Shown: positions 1-10,810 of the stretch, in pieces
Numbering within the stretch: position 1 is the stretch's first letter
Layout of the letters: every line of letters begins with the position of its first letter
Assembly: GCA_002211745.1 (NCBI GenBank)
Contig: CP022114.1
Coordinates: forward strand, 3,876,645-3,940,644
Reading direction: 5' to 3'
Source: Kluyvera genomosp. 3
GTDB lineage: Bacteria > Pseudomonadota > Gammaproteobacteria > Enterobacterales > Enterobacteriaceae
Length of the DNA: 64,000 bases
Position numbers and translations under genes: made by a program
The notes under the pieces: generated by a model
The model's input: the letters and a program-made list of their open reading frames with translations, nothing else
What the model was told of the DNA's origin: nothing
Database searches by the model: none

Positions 1-864
1 GGTGTCATCCACCGAATCCTGACCGCGTTTATAGTCTATGCCTGCGGTCACCAGCGGAATCGGCGTATAGTTCAGACCCACCGTGACCGCAGAAGGGTCT
101 TTTTGCAGGTGGTCGGTATCAAATAGCGCAACATTATCGCCATAATACTGTTCGTACATGACCTTTGCGCCCAATTGCGGATAAGTCGGTAAATAGCCTT
201 CAGCACGAATATCAAAACCATTTGCAGGCTTTTCATCGTAATCATCAAAATCACGTGAACTGTGCCAATCGGTAATACCGACATAGCCGTTTGCCGATAG
301 TTTTAAATCATCGGTCCAGGCTTCGCCGCCAAATCCGGCGCGACGGTTACCACCGGTAAAATCATCATCAATAAAGCTGTTAATACCAAACATCCAGTTA
401 GATGTATTAAATGTTCTGACGCCAAAACCAAGGTTTCCAGTAAAACGATCGTCCGGTGCGCGCATCCCCAATTGAGTGAAGATCACCGTTTTTTTGTTAT
501 CGTAAAACGGCAGCAGAAAATCAAAGGAGCTATCGTCCCAGTTGCCGTTGTTATCCACATTTAACTGCACGCGGGCAGTACCGAACTGCGAGAGCCAACC
601 TTCCACGGAGGAAGATGCATAGCTTGATGCGGCGGACGCCGCTGCACCTACCGCCCCATTTGATTCGGTTGATGCCAGTGTGGAAGCTGTCCTGCTCAGC
701 GTATCACTATAAGGATTAACGTCAGCATTCTCCGTCGCAGGTGCGTTAGCCATCGATTGTAGAGGGATCAACAGCAGCATCGGAGACAATACGCGCTGGA
801 CCTGTTTCAATTGAGCTAAAGAATAAGACACGCCATAACGACACAATAAAGATAATTTATTCAT
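1..864 (-). CDS. Inverse autotransporter beta-barrel protein (intimin/invasin family), 5' part
   Basis: An open frame of 288 codons begins at the ATG at 864 and runs off the left edge without a stop. The N-terminus (MNKLSLLCRYGVSYSLAQLK, then a hydrophobic stretch ending SMANA) resembles the long signal peptide of intimin/invasin relatives such as YeeJ. A Ser/Ala-rich spacer follows. From about residue 85 onward the barrel is typical of the family: GWLSQFGTARVQLNVD, a block around LPFYDNKKTVIFTQLG, GNLGFGVR and MFGINSFIDDDF. Family members insert an N-terminal barrel in the outer membrane and export C-terminal Ig-like domains, often acting as adhesins. The passenger lies outside the window, so ligand and length are unknown. 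The family call is secure; a specific name is not. Confidence 0.85.
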   Translation of the reverse strand, partial: MNKLSLLCRYGVSYSLAQLKQVQRVLSPMLLLIPLQSMANAPATENADVNPYSDTLSRTASTLASTESNGAVGAAASAASSYASSSVEGWLSQFGTARVQLNVDNNGNWDDSSFDFLLPFYDNKKTVIFTQLGMRAPDDRFTGNLGFGVRTFNTSNWMFGINSFIDDDFTGGNRRAGFGGEAWTDDLKLSANGYVGITDWHSSRDFDDYDEKPANGFDIRAEGYLPTYPQLGAKVMYEQYYGDNVALFDTDHLQKDPSAVTVGLNYTPIPLVTAGIDYKRGQDSVDDT

Positions 865-1306
865 TTTATACAATGTGAATTTTCAGAAATGACAAAAATA
901 GAGTATCAAGAGATACTCCGCGTTTTATTTAATTATTTCCATTTGTTTGAAATGCAATGTGTTAATAGAAAGAAATATCGTAGTTACAAACCAGGATATA
1001 ATAGTTGTTATCGAATAATATTATTTGGCGCAAGGCTTATTTGGTTGGTATTTTATCCAATTAAGAATAAATTGGCTCGATGTTTAGGTATCCGATTTTG
1101 GACACCCTGTGTAAATATAAAAAAATGTGGCAGAACAGTCGGTAAGGTATAGCAAAAAAAGAAACGGATGCTTAAGGCGGTGATTGGGGGGATTATTTTG
1201 TGGGCGCTGCTGCGTTCGCCAGAGCCTGAGCTGGAAGCGAACCCGGTTAGCTGACCGAACCACCCCGGCGGCGCTTCGCCTGACTGAACCGGGATGGTTA
1301 GAAAGC
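865..1306. other. Intergenic region between autotransporter and nanQ
   Basis: This is an AT-rich stretch in its left two thirds, as expected for the promoter of the minus-strand autotransporter gene. I see no convincing gene. An 87-codon frame at 889-1152 (+) has no usable ribosome binding site. A 28-codon frame at 1169-1252 (+), with a short hydrophobic segment, has only weak support. An inverted repeat with one mismatch (AACCACCCCGG at 1258-1268, CCGGGATGGTT at 1289-1299) lies just past the nanQ stop and could end the nan operon, although no T-run follows. Confidence 0.5.
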
Positions 1307-2640
<1,334 letters not shown>

Positions 2641-2644
<4 letters not shown>

Positions 2645-3328
2645 ACCGCTTCCTCCACGATCGCGTCACGATACCACTGACAAATATGCTCAAGGCGCGT
2701 AATCGCCGAGCCGACGGTGACCGACCAGGCGCCGTGCCGCATGGCCTGTGCGGCCAGCGCCGGTGAGTTATAGCGGCCTTCGGCAATCACCCGGTAGCCT
2801 TTAGCGCTTAACGCCGACACCAGCGCCAGATCGGGATCCTGCGGCACCACATCGGTGGTATAGCCGGAAAGCGTCGTGCCGATAATATCCGCGCCGAGGC
2901 GGTGACAGTCAGCGGCGTCCTGCTGCGAGGAACAGTCGGCCATCGCCAGGCGCTGATGATGATGAATCCGGGCAATAATCTCCGCGACGGCCACCGGACG
3001 CACGCGGTCAGTACCGTCAAAAGCAATGATATCGGCACCGGCCTGTGCCAGCGCGTCTACATCGTCAAGGTAAGGGTAATACGTACCGGGGAATCCGACA
3101 AATCACGTTTCACGATGCCGATAATCGGAACGCTAATCAGCGGGCGCGTCGCTTTCAGGTTTTCAATGCCTTCGATGCGGACCGCCACGGCCCCGCCTGT
3201 ACCGCCGCCAGCGCCATCGCCGCCACGATATCCGGTTTATCTAACGGGCTGCCGGGGACCGGCTGGCAAGAAACGATAAGCCCACCCTGCTGTTGAATGC
3301 TTGTATCCAGATTCTCTAACAACGACAT
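2641..3328 (-). CDS. nanE: N-acetylmannosamine-6-phosphate 2-epimerase NanE
   Basis: NanE epimerises ManNAc-6-P to GlcNAc-6-P, which enters amino-sugar catabolism. The translation from the ATG at 3328 ([20 protein letters not shown]) continues with the TIM-barrel blocks of the family: [44 protein letters not shown] and [11 protein letters not shown] good ribosome binding site (AGGATG) precedes the start. There are two frame breaks, at a CCCC run (3191-3194) and a GGG run (3074-3076). In both, one more base of the run restores the family sequence. About 50 bp separate this gene from nanT, and it overlaps nanK. Confidence 0.92.
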
Positions 3329-3378
3329 AAGTACATCCTTAACTTCAATTTGCGCCCGGCGCGTCCGGGCGCCTGTAA

Positions 3379-4865
3379 TTAATGCTTACCGCAAACGGGA
3401 ACCGATTTGTCTGTCTGACGGGTCAGCGCGCCGCTAAACGGCTTACCGTCGATGGCATCATGCGTGCGCAGTGCTTCCGGACGAATCCAGCGCTGCACGC
3501 GAGACGGCATATCCAGACCAATCAGTAAAATCACCACGAACGTTAAACCAAAGGAGAGCGACCCCAACGCCGAGCCAAGGCTGAGATGCTGCGCCACCAG
3601 CGCGCCAATCACCGGCGCCGCCGCCCCGCCCAGCGCCCCGACGTTGTAGGTAAAGCCGAGGCCTGCCGCACGCTGGTCGGTATCGAAATAGCCGCCGATC
3701 AGCTTCGGCAGAATGCCGGCAATGCCCTGGCCTAGCATCTGCTGGAAGAACAGCAGGATACCCAGCCCCAGATGCTGGAACCGCCGATGGCGAATACCGG
3801 GATAATCAGAATCTGCGAGGCTAACAGGCTGTAAACGTAGGCTTTACGCGTTCCCAGCCAGTCGCCGAGGAAGCCGCCGACAATGCAGCCCACCGCTGCG
3901 CCAAAGCCGCTAAAGAACAACACCTGCGCCACGGTCGCCGGGTTGTATCCCAGCTCGCTTTTGAGGTAGGTCGGCAGCAGCGCCTGAATCGGCCAGGAGT
4001 AGAGGAAAGCAAACAGCACTACGACCATCAGCATCACACCGGTTGGCCAGCGTTTGCCGCTGCTTTGCACCATGAAGCTGACAAAAATCACCGTACACAC
4101 CAGCGCCAGCAGCAGTACGATCGCCGGTTATGCAGGTTGCCCGCAAAGCAGAACCATAGCGCGGCGATAGCGGCGCAGCTCATCGCGATATTCAGCAGGC
4201 GCAGCTTGCCGCGATAAAGAATGTCGACCATCGTGCGCACCGGCGTTTTGTTCGCCTGACGCTCTTTCCAGTCTTCGGTTTCAGGAATATTTTTCCGCAG
4301 CCACAGCGCAAAAATAATCGGCAGAATGCCAATGAAAAACAGCGCGCGCCAGCCCCACAGAGGAACGATCAGACTGTAAACCTGCGCCGCCACCACCGCG
4401 CCGACGGAAAAGCCGGAAATCAGGAAGCCGCTGGCTTTATTACGAAGATGTTTTGGCCAGCTTTCAATCACATAGGTTGCGCTGGAGCCGTACTCCCCGC
4501 CATCCCCATACCGATAACCATACGGGCGATAAACATCGAGGTGTAACCCGGCGCCAGGCCGCAGGCCAGCGTACCGACCGAGAAAAGAATAATGCTGGTG
4601 ACCATCGATAGACGACGACCGTAGCGATCGCCCATCGCCCCAGCAGCAACCCGCCTAACCAGCGCGAAATAAACGCCGCGGAAATAATACTCGCCGCCTG
4701 TACTGTGGTGAGCTGGAACTCGCTCTGTACTTCCGTTAATACCAGGGCAATTAAGACAAAATCAAAACCATCAAGCAAATAGCCAAGCCATGCGGCTGAG
4801 AAAGCCCGCCACTGGGATTTATTAAGGTGTTTGTACCATGGAATGGCTTTTGTTATTCCACTCAT
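3379..4865 (-). CDS. nanT: Sialic acid transporter NanT (MFS)
   Basis: The reconstructed protein follows E. coli NanT almost residue for residue: [20 protein letters not shown], the loop [32 protein letters not shown], and the C-terminal part [20 protein letters not shown]. NanT is an inner-membrane proton-coupled symporter of the major facilitator superfamily that imports N-acetylneuraminate. The start at 4865 is preceded by AGGAGAGCAAC. There are at least four frame breaks, at about 4638, 4495, 4120 and 3765. Those at 4638-4641, 4495-4498 and about 3765 each correspond to one base missing from a run of five C (G on the coding strand). Transcription is divergent from the RpiR-type regulator gene. 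Confidence 0.92.
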
Positions 4866-4932
4866 GTTGCTCTCCTGTGATGAGCAAATTGCAATACCTA
4901 CGTGCCTAAAGAGTGAGTGCGACACACTCAAA

Positions 4933-4947
4933 TGAAGTAAAACTCCA
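4933..4947. promoter_or_regulatory. Candidate operator upstream of nanT (copy 1)
   Basis: Read on the minus strand, the site is TGGAGTTTTACTTCA, an imperfect palindrome with half-sites TGGAG and CTTCA around five bases. It lies about 70 bp before the nanT start. A second copy, TGGAGTTATGCTTCA, precedes the lyase gene at 6136-6150, and flanking bases also match (AAATGGAG versus AAGTGGAG, then CTTCATTT in both). Two copies in front of the two catabolic transcription units suggest binding by the RpiR-type regulator encoded between them. The binding itself is inference. Confidence 0.55.
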
Positions 4948-5185
4948 TTTAATAATTTTACAAGAAGCAAAACACCACAAGTGCATAGACTGAAATGTGT
5001 GAGCACCATCATAGAGGTAAGCATGACGGAGGATAAAAAATCGATCTGCGTCACAACATGCCGTCGTCATCGGTACAGGTGTGCGCAAAATGGCGGCTAT
5101 TACACGGTTTTTACACCGATTTTCTTGCCTGACCGCAGGCGCTGCCCCATCATTACCCACTCAGTCAGCGTGAAGAGCAGGAAGC

Positions 5186-6070
5186 AATGGAGAGTCCGAA
5201 CTCACCGGTTAAGGCCGGAAAAATACTTGATACTCTGGGGCGATGCAGAGTAGCCTGACCCGCGTCGGGCAGCGTATTGCCAACTACATCATGACGTCAC
5301 CCATAAGGTGACGCAGCTTTCCATTGCCGATCTTTCACAGGAGATCAACGCTGGCGAAGCGTCGGTGATCCGTTTCTGCCGCCTGCTGGGCTATAAGGGC
5401 TTTCAGAATTTCAAAATGGAGCTGGCCATTGAGCTGGCGATGGTCGACAGCGATGACAGCAGCACGCTGCTGGACGCTGAAGTGGTGGAAAACGATGACG
5501 CCCACACGATTGGTCTTAAGCTGCAAGGCGCGATTGCCAACGTGCTGTCCGAAACGCTGAATCTGCTGGATATGCGCCAGGTCGAACAGGTTGTCGATGC
5601 GCTGCACGCCTGCAACAGCGCCTATATTTTTGGCGTGGGCGCGTCCGGCGTCACCGCCGAAGATATGAAGCATAAGCTGATGCGTATCGGTATGCGCGTG
5701 GATGCGCTCACCAACAATCACTTTATGTACATGCAGGCTTCCCTGCTCAAACCGGGCGATGTCGCCGTCGGCATCAGCCATTCAGGCCACTCCCGGAAAC
5801 CACCCATGCGCTGCACCTTGCTAAAGAAGCGGGCGCGACCACCGTCGCGCTGACCCATAACCTGGGCTCACCGCTGAGCAAAGTCGCTGATTTTACGCTG
5901 ATTAATGGTAATCGACAGGGCGCCTGCAGGGTGACTCCATCGGAACCAAGACCGCGCAGCTGTTCGTGCTGGATCTCATCTACACCCTGCTGGTGCAGAA
6001 AGATCCGGAGCAGGCGAAGGCCAATAAACTGCGCACCATGGACGCCTTAACGGTTCCTCGTCAGGCCTAA
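5186..6070 (+). CDS. RpiR/MurR-family transcriptional regulator of the nan genes (NanR-like)
   Basis: The protein has the RpiR layout: an N-terminal helix-turn-helix (LSIADLSQEINAGEASVIRF then CRLLGYKGFQNFK) and a C-terminal SIS sugar-phosphate-binding domain (YIFGVGASGVTAEDMKHKL, then GISHSGHS). SIS domains in this family sense phosphosugars; the likely ligand here is ManNAc-6-P, as known for the RpiR-type NanR of Vibrio. E. coli NanR is instead a GntR protein, so control differs. The start ATG at 5186 follows AGCAGGAAGCA. Frame breaks occur at 5237-5240 (GGGG), 5300-5302 (CCC), about 5790 (CCC) and about 5925; each is repaired by one base. The gene lies between, and diverges from, nanT. Confidence 0.8.
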
Positions 6071-6135
6071 TTTAGTGCGGCCGATCACACTCTGATACTC
6101 TCGTTTTTCTCTATGGGTATCATTTTTCCGCAAAG

Positions 6136-6150
6136 TGGAGTTATGCTTCA
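6136..6150. promoter_or_regulatory. Candidate operator upstream of the nanA-type gene (copy 2)
   Basis: TGGAGTTATGCTTCA lies 44 bp before the lyase start and matches copy 1 near nanT at 13 of 15 positions. Its position close to the start codon would suit a repressor site overlapping the promoter. Confidence 0.55.
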
Positions 6151-6193
6151 TTTTAACTTTTAGTTAAGAAGAAAAACACCACTTGAGGTTTAC

Positions 6194-7083
6194 ATGGAAA
6201 AGCTAACAGGTCTTATCGCTGCGCCGCACACCCCTTTCAACAGCCACGGTGAAGTAAACTATCCGGTCATTGATCAGATTGCCGAGCATCTTATTGGCCA
6301 GGGCGTGAAGGGCGTGTACGTTCTTGGCACCACCGGCGAGGGCATCCACTGCTCCGTTGCTGAACGTAAAAAGATCGCCGAGCGCTGGGTCGCGGCGAGC
6401 CACGGTAAGCTCAGCATTACGCTCCATACTGGCGCGCTGAGCATCGCCGACTCGCTGGATCTAAGCCGTCACGCGGAGACGTTAGATATTTTCGCCACCT
6501 CGGTGATTGGCCCCTGCTTCTTTAAACCGTCCAGCGTCGACGACCTGGTGGAATATTGCCGACTCAACGCCGCCGCCGCGCCATCGAAGGGGTTCTACTA
6601 CTATCACTCGGGAATGTCCGGGCTAAGCCTCGATATGGAACAGTTCCTGATTGCCGCTGCGGATAAAATCCCGAACCTGTCCGGAATGAAGTTTAACTCC
6701 AGCGACATGTACGAGTTCCAGCGTTGCCTGCGCGTTAACAACGGCCAGTTCGATATTCCTTCGGCGTGGACGAATTTTTGCCGGCGGGGCTCGCCTGCGG
6801 AGCGATTGGCGCAGTAGGCAGCACCTATAACTATGCCGCACCGCTCTATCTTCGCCTGATCGATAGCTTCAATCAGGGCAACCACCAGGACGTGGCGGCC
6901 TGCATGGACAAAGTGATCGCCATCATTCGCGTGCTGGTGCAGTACGGCGGCGTGGCGGCCGGGAAGCTGGCCATGCAGCTGCACGGTATCGACGTGGGCG
7001 ACCCGCGCCGTCCGCTCCGCCCGATGACGACGGAACAAAAGCAGGACGCGCTCGCGAAATTCCGTGCGGCTGAGTTTATTTAA
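6194..7083 (+). CDS. nanA: N-acetylneuraminate lyase-type aldolase (DHDPS/NAL family)
   Basis: This class I aldolase belongs to the dihydrodipicolinate synthase/NAL family. Key features are the GTTGEG loop (YVLGTTGEGIHCS), the tyrosine region FYYYHSGMSG and the Schiff-base lysine in LSGMKFNSSD. The context with nanTEKQ and the shared operator points to cleavage of sialic acid into pyruvate and ManNAc. It is not the closest E. coli-type NanA, so a related sialic acid derivative is possible. The start ATG at 6194 has GAGG at a good distance. One frame break near 6757 (CC run) restores PFGVDEFLPAGLACGAIGAV. The gene is followed by a repeat interrupted by an insertion sequence. Confidence 0.8.
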
Positions 7084-7141
7084 CGGTTACGGTCATCGCC
7101 TGTGCGGAGGCCGTGCGCGCTGAACCCTCACCCGGCCCTCT

Positions 7142-7146
7142 CCCTG
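7142..7146. repeat. Left target-site duplication of IS481 element (CCCTG)
   Basis: CCCTG directly precedes the left terminal repeat and occurs again at 8429-8433 directly after the right terminal repeat. Removing the element and one copy restores a continuous CCCTCTCCCTGAAAGGGAGAGGG palindrome-type repeat. Confidence 0.85.
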
Positions 7147-8428
7147 TGTACGGTCCGGGGACATGGTAGACAGGTGTTCGGGGACATGCTGAACACTTTT
7201 TAACATCCTTTACCCATGGTGATCGACTTTTTCTTCAGGTCGATCACCCCTACCTTTGTGCTGTACCACCACACTTCATAACATCCATCCTCCTGCGTTT
7301 CCTTCAGCCCGACCCGTTCTCCCCTGAACGCCTTACCCGCCTTCAGACTGATGCCTTTTATGCTCAGTTTCCCGACGATGTCGACCTTCCTCACCATTAC
7401 CCCCTCGTCGTATTCCGGTGGCACCATGATGCCACTGTACTGTCGTGCAGACGGCTGATATCGGGAGGCCGGCACTGCCATATCCAGAGCCTCGTGCGGC
7501 CGCTCAAGGTTATAGACGGTCCGCCAGTGCTCGAAGGCGCGCTGCAGTTCACCGCTGTCCGCGAACCACTTCCCCTGCAGCACTTCCGCCTTCAGGCTGC
7601 GGTGAAAACGCTCCAGCTTGCCCTGCGTCTGCGGATGGTATGGCCAGGAGTGGCCTACCCGGATACCCTGGCGCATCAGCCACAGCTCCAGCCCGGTCCA
7701 GACACCGGTTGTGTCGCCCCACGGCGCACCGTTGTCCATTGTCATCCTGTCCGGCAGACCGTAGCGTTCAAACACGCTGACCAGTTGCTGCTGCACGGTC
7801 TCGCGTCGTTCATCGGTACAGGGTGCCAGGCACAGGGAGAAACGGGAGTGGTCGTCCAGCAGGGTCAGCGGATGGCAGCGGCCGCCGCCAAAGGGAAAGT
7901 GGCCCTTAAAGTCCATCTGCCAGAGCCGGTTCGGCGCGTCATGCTCAAACCGGCCTGTGGCCGGAATGCCCGATACTGTTCCCGGCAGCAGGCCGTGGCG
8001 GGCCATCAGGTTATGGACGGTGCTGAAGGCAGGCATGCGGTGTCCCTGGTCTTCGAGCCAGCGCTTTATCTTGCGCGCGCCCCAGCGTTCATGCCGGTCA
8101 TGGGCCATGCGCAGCAGGTAAAGGATGTCGTCTGGCGAGCGGTTAGGGAATGATGAGGCGTGCGGGCCGATCGTGAAGACCGGAAACCCCTTCCAGAGCC
8201 CAGCGGTGAAGCCACTTGTAGCCGGTGGCGGGAGATATGCCGTAAAGACGGCAAAGAGCACGGATGTTCGCCCCGTCCTGCGAGGCGAACAGAACAAACT
8301 TAGAACGTAATGACATGGTATCTCTCTCATCCCAGGCATAAGCGACTCCATAAAACGGGTTCTTATGCCTTAGTTGTAAGTGTCTACCATGTCCCCGAAC
8401 AAGTGTTCACCATGTCCCGGACTGTACA
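7147..8428 (-). mobile_element. Complete IS481-family insertion sequence
   Basis: The element is 1282 bp. The left end reads TGTACGGTCCGGGGACATGG, and the right end read inward is TGTACAGTCCGGGACATGGT, giving imperfect terminal inverted repeats. Further GGGACATG motifs recur inside both ends, as usual for IS481 elements. A 5-bp duplication (CCCTG) flanks it at 7142-7146 and 8429-8433. It carries one minus-strand transposase gene. It sits in an intergenic repeat between the lyase and an MFS gene and interrupts no coding region. I do not assign an IS name. Confidence 0.9.
7200..8316 (-). CDS. IS481-family transposase
   Basis: The protein has a helix-turn-helix N-terminus (MSLRSKFVLFASQDGANIRA, then YGISPATGYKWLHRW) and an integrase catalytic core. 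The DDE residues can be placed: D in LWQMDFKGHFP, D in MTMDNGAPWG, E in QGKLERFHRSLK. The start chosen is the ATG at 8316. Read literally, the frame is disturbed around 8146 and 8165; two single-base additions give DRPRTPHHSPNRSPDD, the family sequence. If these breaks are real the element would be defective; they look like the other G/C-run losses in this window. The C-terminal part is intact to the TAA at 7200-7202. Confidence 0.88.
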
Positions 8429-8585
8429 CCCTGAAAGGGAGAGGGAGAAAACCCTGCATTAAGCCCACCAACTCTACCGTACAGTCCCTCTCCCTTTCAG
8501 GAGAGGGCAAAACCCTGCATTAATCCCACCAACCGCACCGTACAGTCCCTCGCCCCTTTGGGGAGAGGGTTAGGGTGAGGGGTGC
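8429..8585. repeat. Tandem intergenic repeat with GAGAGGG / CCCTCTCCC palindromes
   Basis: Two adjacent units of about 70 bp share the core AAAACCCTGCATTAA, CCCACCAAC, ACCGTACAGTCCCTC and a palindromic CCCTCTCCC-type arm. They begin at about 8433 and 8500. A related hairpin occurs at 13097-13130 downstream of the FAD oxidoreductase. Such inverted CCCTCTCCC/GGGAGAGGG sequences are common short dispersed repeats between enterobacterial genes. The 8586-8753 remainder is AT-rich promoter sequence for the next gene. Confidence 0.7.
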
Positions 8586-8753
8586 CCCTATCCCAACACC
8601 TGAAACCGATTTCATTACTGTACAAATACAAGACAGATCACACTTCTTTACATCTCACTTTGCATCCGACTAAGTGTTTCTATAAAAGAAACACTAACAA
8701 CAATCATATGACGCCTCTTACCTTTTAAACCTTAAAATGATGAGAACACCTCT

Positions 8754-10084
8754 ATGTCAGAACAACCGATAACAAGATCTGCCGCCCGCTCGACCGGTCG
8801 GGTACGCTTCTTTGTGCTAGGCCTGGTGTTTATTAATATTATTATCAACTACATGGACCGAACGAACCTCTCGGTCGCGGCCACGCAGATGTCCGGCGAG
8901 CTGCAGTTTACCCCGCTCCAGATGGGGCTTATCTTCTCCGCGTTCGGCTGGATCTACGCCGCATTGCAGATCCCCGGCGGCTTTCTGATCGACCGTCTCG
9001 GTTCTCGCCTGGTCTACGGCGTGGGGCTGTTTATCTGGTCGTTGATTACCGCGCTGCACGCCGTCGCCAACAGCTTTGGCGCGCTGGTTGGCCTGCGTCT
9101 GGGCGTCGGGCGTTTGAAGCGCCGGTGATGCCGTCAAACAACCGCGTGATCTCCAGCTGGTTCCCGGAGCAGGAACGCGCTACGGCGATCGGTATTTACT
9201 CTTCCGCCCAGTTTGTCGGCATGGCGCTGATGACCCCGGTGCTGTTTCATATTCAGGATCTCTTCGGCTGGCGCGGGCTGTTTCTGATTACCGGCGTGGT
9301 GGGGATGATTTGGGGCGTGTTGTGGTACTGCGTCTACCGCGATCCGCTGGATCACAAAACCGTATCGAAAGCCGAACTGGATCACCTGCGCGACGGCGGC
9401 GCGGTCATGGAAAGCCGCGAGAACGCCGCTAAGCATCCGTTCAGCTGGCAGGATCTGGGGCTGATGTTTAAAAGCCGTAAGCTGATTGGCATCTACTTCG
9501 GCCAGTTCACCATCTCGGCCACCTTCTGGTTCTTCCTGACCTGGTTCCCGACCTATCTGGTGCAGTATCGCCATATGGACTTTATTAAGTCCGGCTACGT
9601 CGCCTCCGTCCCTTACCTCGCGGCGTTTGTCGGCGTGCTGCTGGCAGGGTTTGTATCAGACCGTCTGATTCGTCGTGGCGTCTCCGCCAGCTTTGCCCGT
9701 AAAGCACCGGTCATTCTGGGAATGGCGCTGACGCTGTTTATCCTTGGCGCCAACTACACCGATGACCCCACGCTGATCATCCTGTTTATGTCCATCGCCT
9801 TCTTCGGCAACGGTCTGGCGACGATTACCTGGGTGTTTGTGACAGCCCTTGCGCCGCGTCATCTGATTGGTCTGGCGGGCGGCGTGTTCAACTTTACCGG
9901 CGCGCTCTCTTCGATCGTCGTGCCAATCGCTATCGGCGCGCTGATCGACGGGCATAACTTCGCCCCAGCGCTCGGTTTTATCGCCGTACTGGCCTGTCTG
10001 GGGATCTGCTCTTATCTGTTCGTGGTCGGCAAGATTGACCTCGACAGCGACAACGCTACGCCGTCAGTCGGTCGCAAAGCGTGA
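8754..10084 (+). CDS. MFS transporter, anion:cation symporter (hexuronate/galactonate-type) family
   Basis: The protein has twelve predicted membrane segments. The N-terminal signature INYMDRTNLSVAA and the loop motif FLIDRLGSRLVYG place it in the ACS group, which imports sugar acids and related organic anions. The middle (NNRVISSWFPEQERATAIGI) is also typical of that group. One frame break near 9108 is repaired by one T in a TTT run (GVGRFEAPVMPSNN). The gene overlaps the convergent IclR gene by 29 bp. The divergent-convergent packing with the IclR regulator and the following FAD oxidoreductase suggests one catabolic unit. The substrate is unknown. Confidence 0.85.
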
Positions 10085-10748
10085 TGAGTTCGGCCAGCCG
10101 CGCGGCGGTCTGTTCCGGGATGGGATCATACATCCCGGCAAAAGCCAGCGCCGCCTTGTGTGAACCGAACTGAATCGGCCTGGCGAGAGAGACTTCGCCG
10201 TCGTCGTGCGGCAAGACCACATGGCCCAGCTGACGCTGCTGCTGAAGGTACGGCGCAATGCGCGCCATCTCTTCCGCGCTAAAGCGTTGGGCCAGCATCT
10301 CGTCGTCTTCGGCGGCGAGCAGCGCAATACCGATGACCGACTCGCAGGCCGGCATCATGTGAAAACCCGCCAGCGCCTGGCTGATATGGCTGCCGGGGCG
10401 GGAGTGGAAGATGTAGATAACCTGGTCCTCCCACAGGACGCCCATCGCCACCACGATATCTTTCGGGGCGTAGGTTTCCAGCAGCGGGAGGGCTTTTGAA
10501 AACAGCGTTGAACCGCGGATCGCCTGTGCGGCCAGCGCGTGAATACCGGGCCCAGGCAGATAGCGACGCTGCTCGTCCTGGGTGGTCAAGCCGATGGCCG
10601 CCATGGTCATCAGCAGACGGTTCACGCGGGTGGGGTTAATGCCCATCAGCCGCGCCAGCTCGCGACAACCGATAGCCCGATCGCTGGACACCAGATACTG
10701 CAGGCAGCGAATACCGTCGATAAGGCTTTGATTAGGTTGAGACGACAT
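10056..10748 (-). CDS. IclR-family transcriptional regulator
   Basis: This intact 230-residue frame has an N-terminal winged helix (SLIDGIRCLQYLVSS, then CRELARLMGINPTRVNRLL) and a C-terminal IclR ligand-binding domain with the usual small-molecule pocket region (PACESVIGIALLAA). IclR proteins sense small organic acids and usually control a neighbouring catabolic operon. The gene diverges from the FAD oxidoreductase with 62 bp between starts, so it likely controls that gene and perhaps the MFS gene. The C-terminus overlaps the MFS reading frame on the other strand. Confidence 0.88.
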   Translation of the reverse strand: MSSQPNQSLIDGIRCLQYLVSSDRAIGCRELARLMGINPTRVNRLLMTMAAIGLTTQDEQRRYLPGPGIHALAAQAIRGSTLFSKALPLLETYAPKDIVVAMGVLWEDQVIYIFHSRPGSHISQALAGFHMMPACESVIGIALLAAEDDEMLAQRFSAEEMARIAPYLQQQRQLGHVVLPHDDGEVSLARPIQFGSHKAALAFAGMYDPIPEQTAARLAELITLCDRLTA

Positions 10749-10810
10749 AGCGGGATCCCGTTTTTTTAAAGACTATTATTTTATCGCCAGAAAGGCAGGA
10801 ATTACAATTT

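Noticed and set aside
889-1152. 87-codon frame on the plus strand
   Set aside because: AT-rich, no ribosome binding site, no recognisable product, and it covers the promoter of the autotransporter gene.
4981-5253. 90-codon frame between nanT and the RpiR gene
   Set aside because: It overlaps the real regulator start at 5186 in another frame and crosses the shared promoter region.
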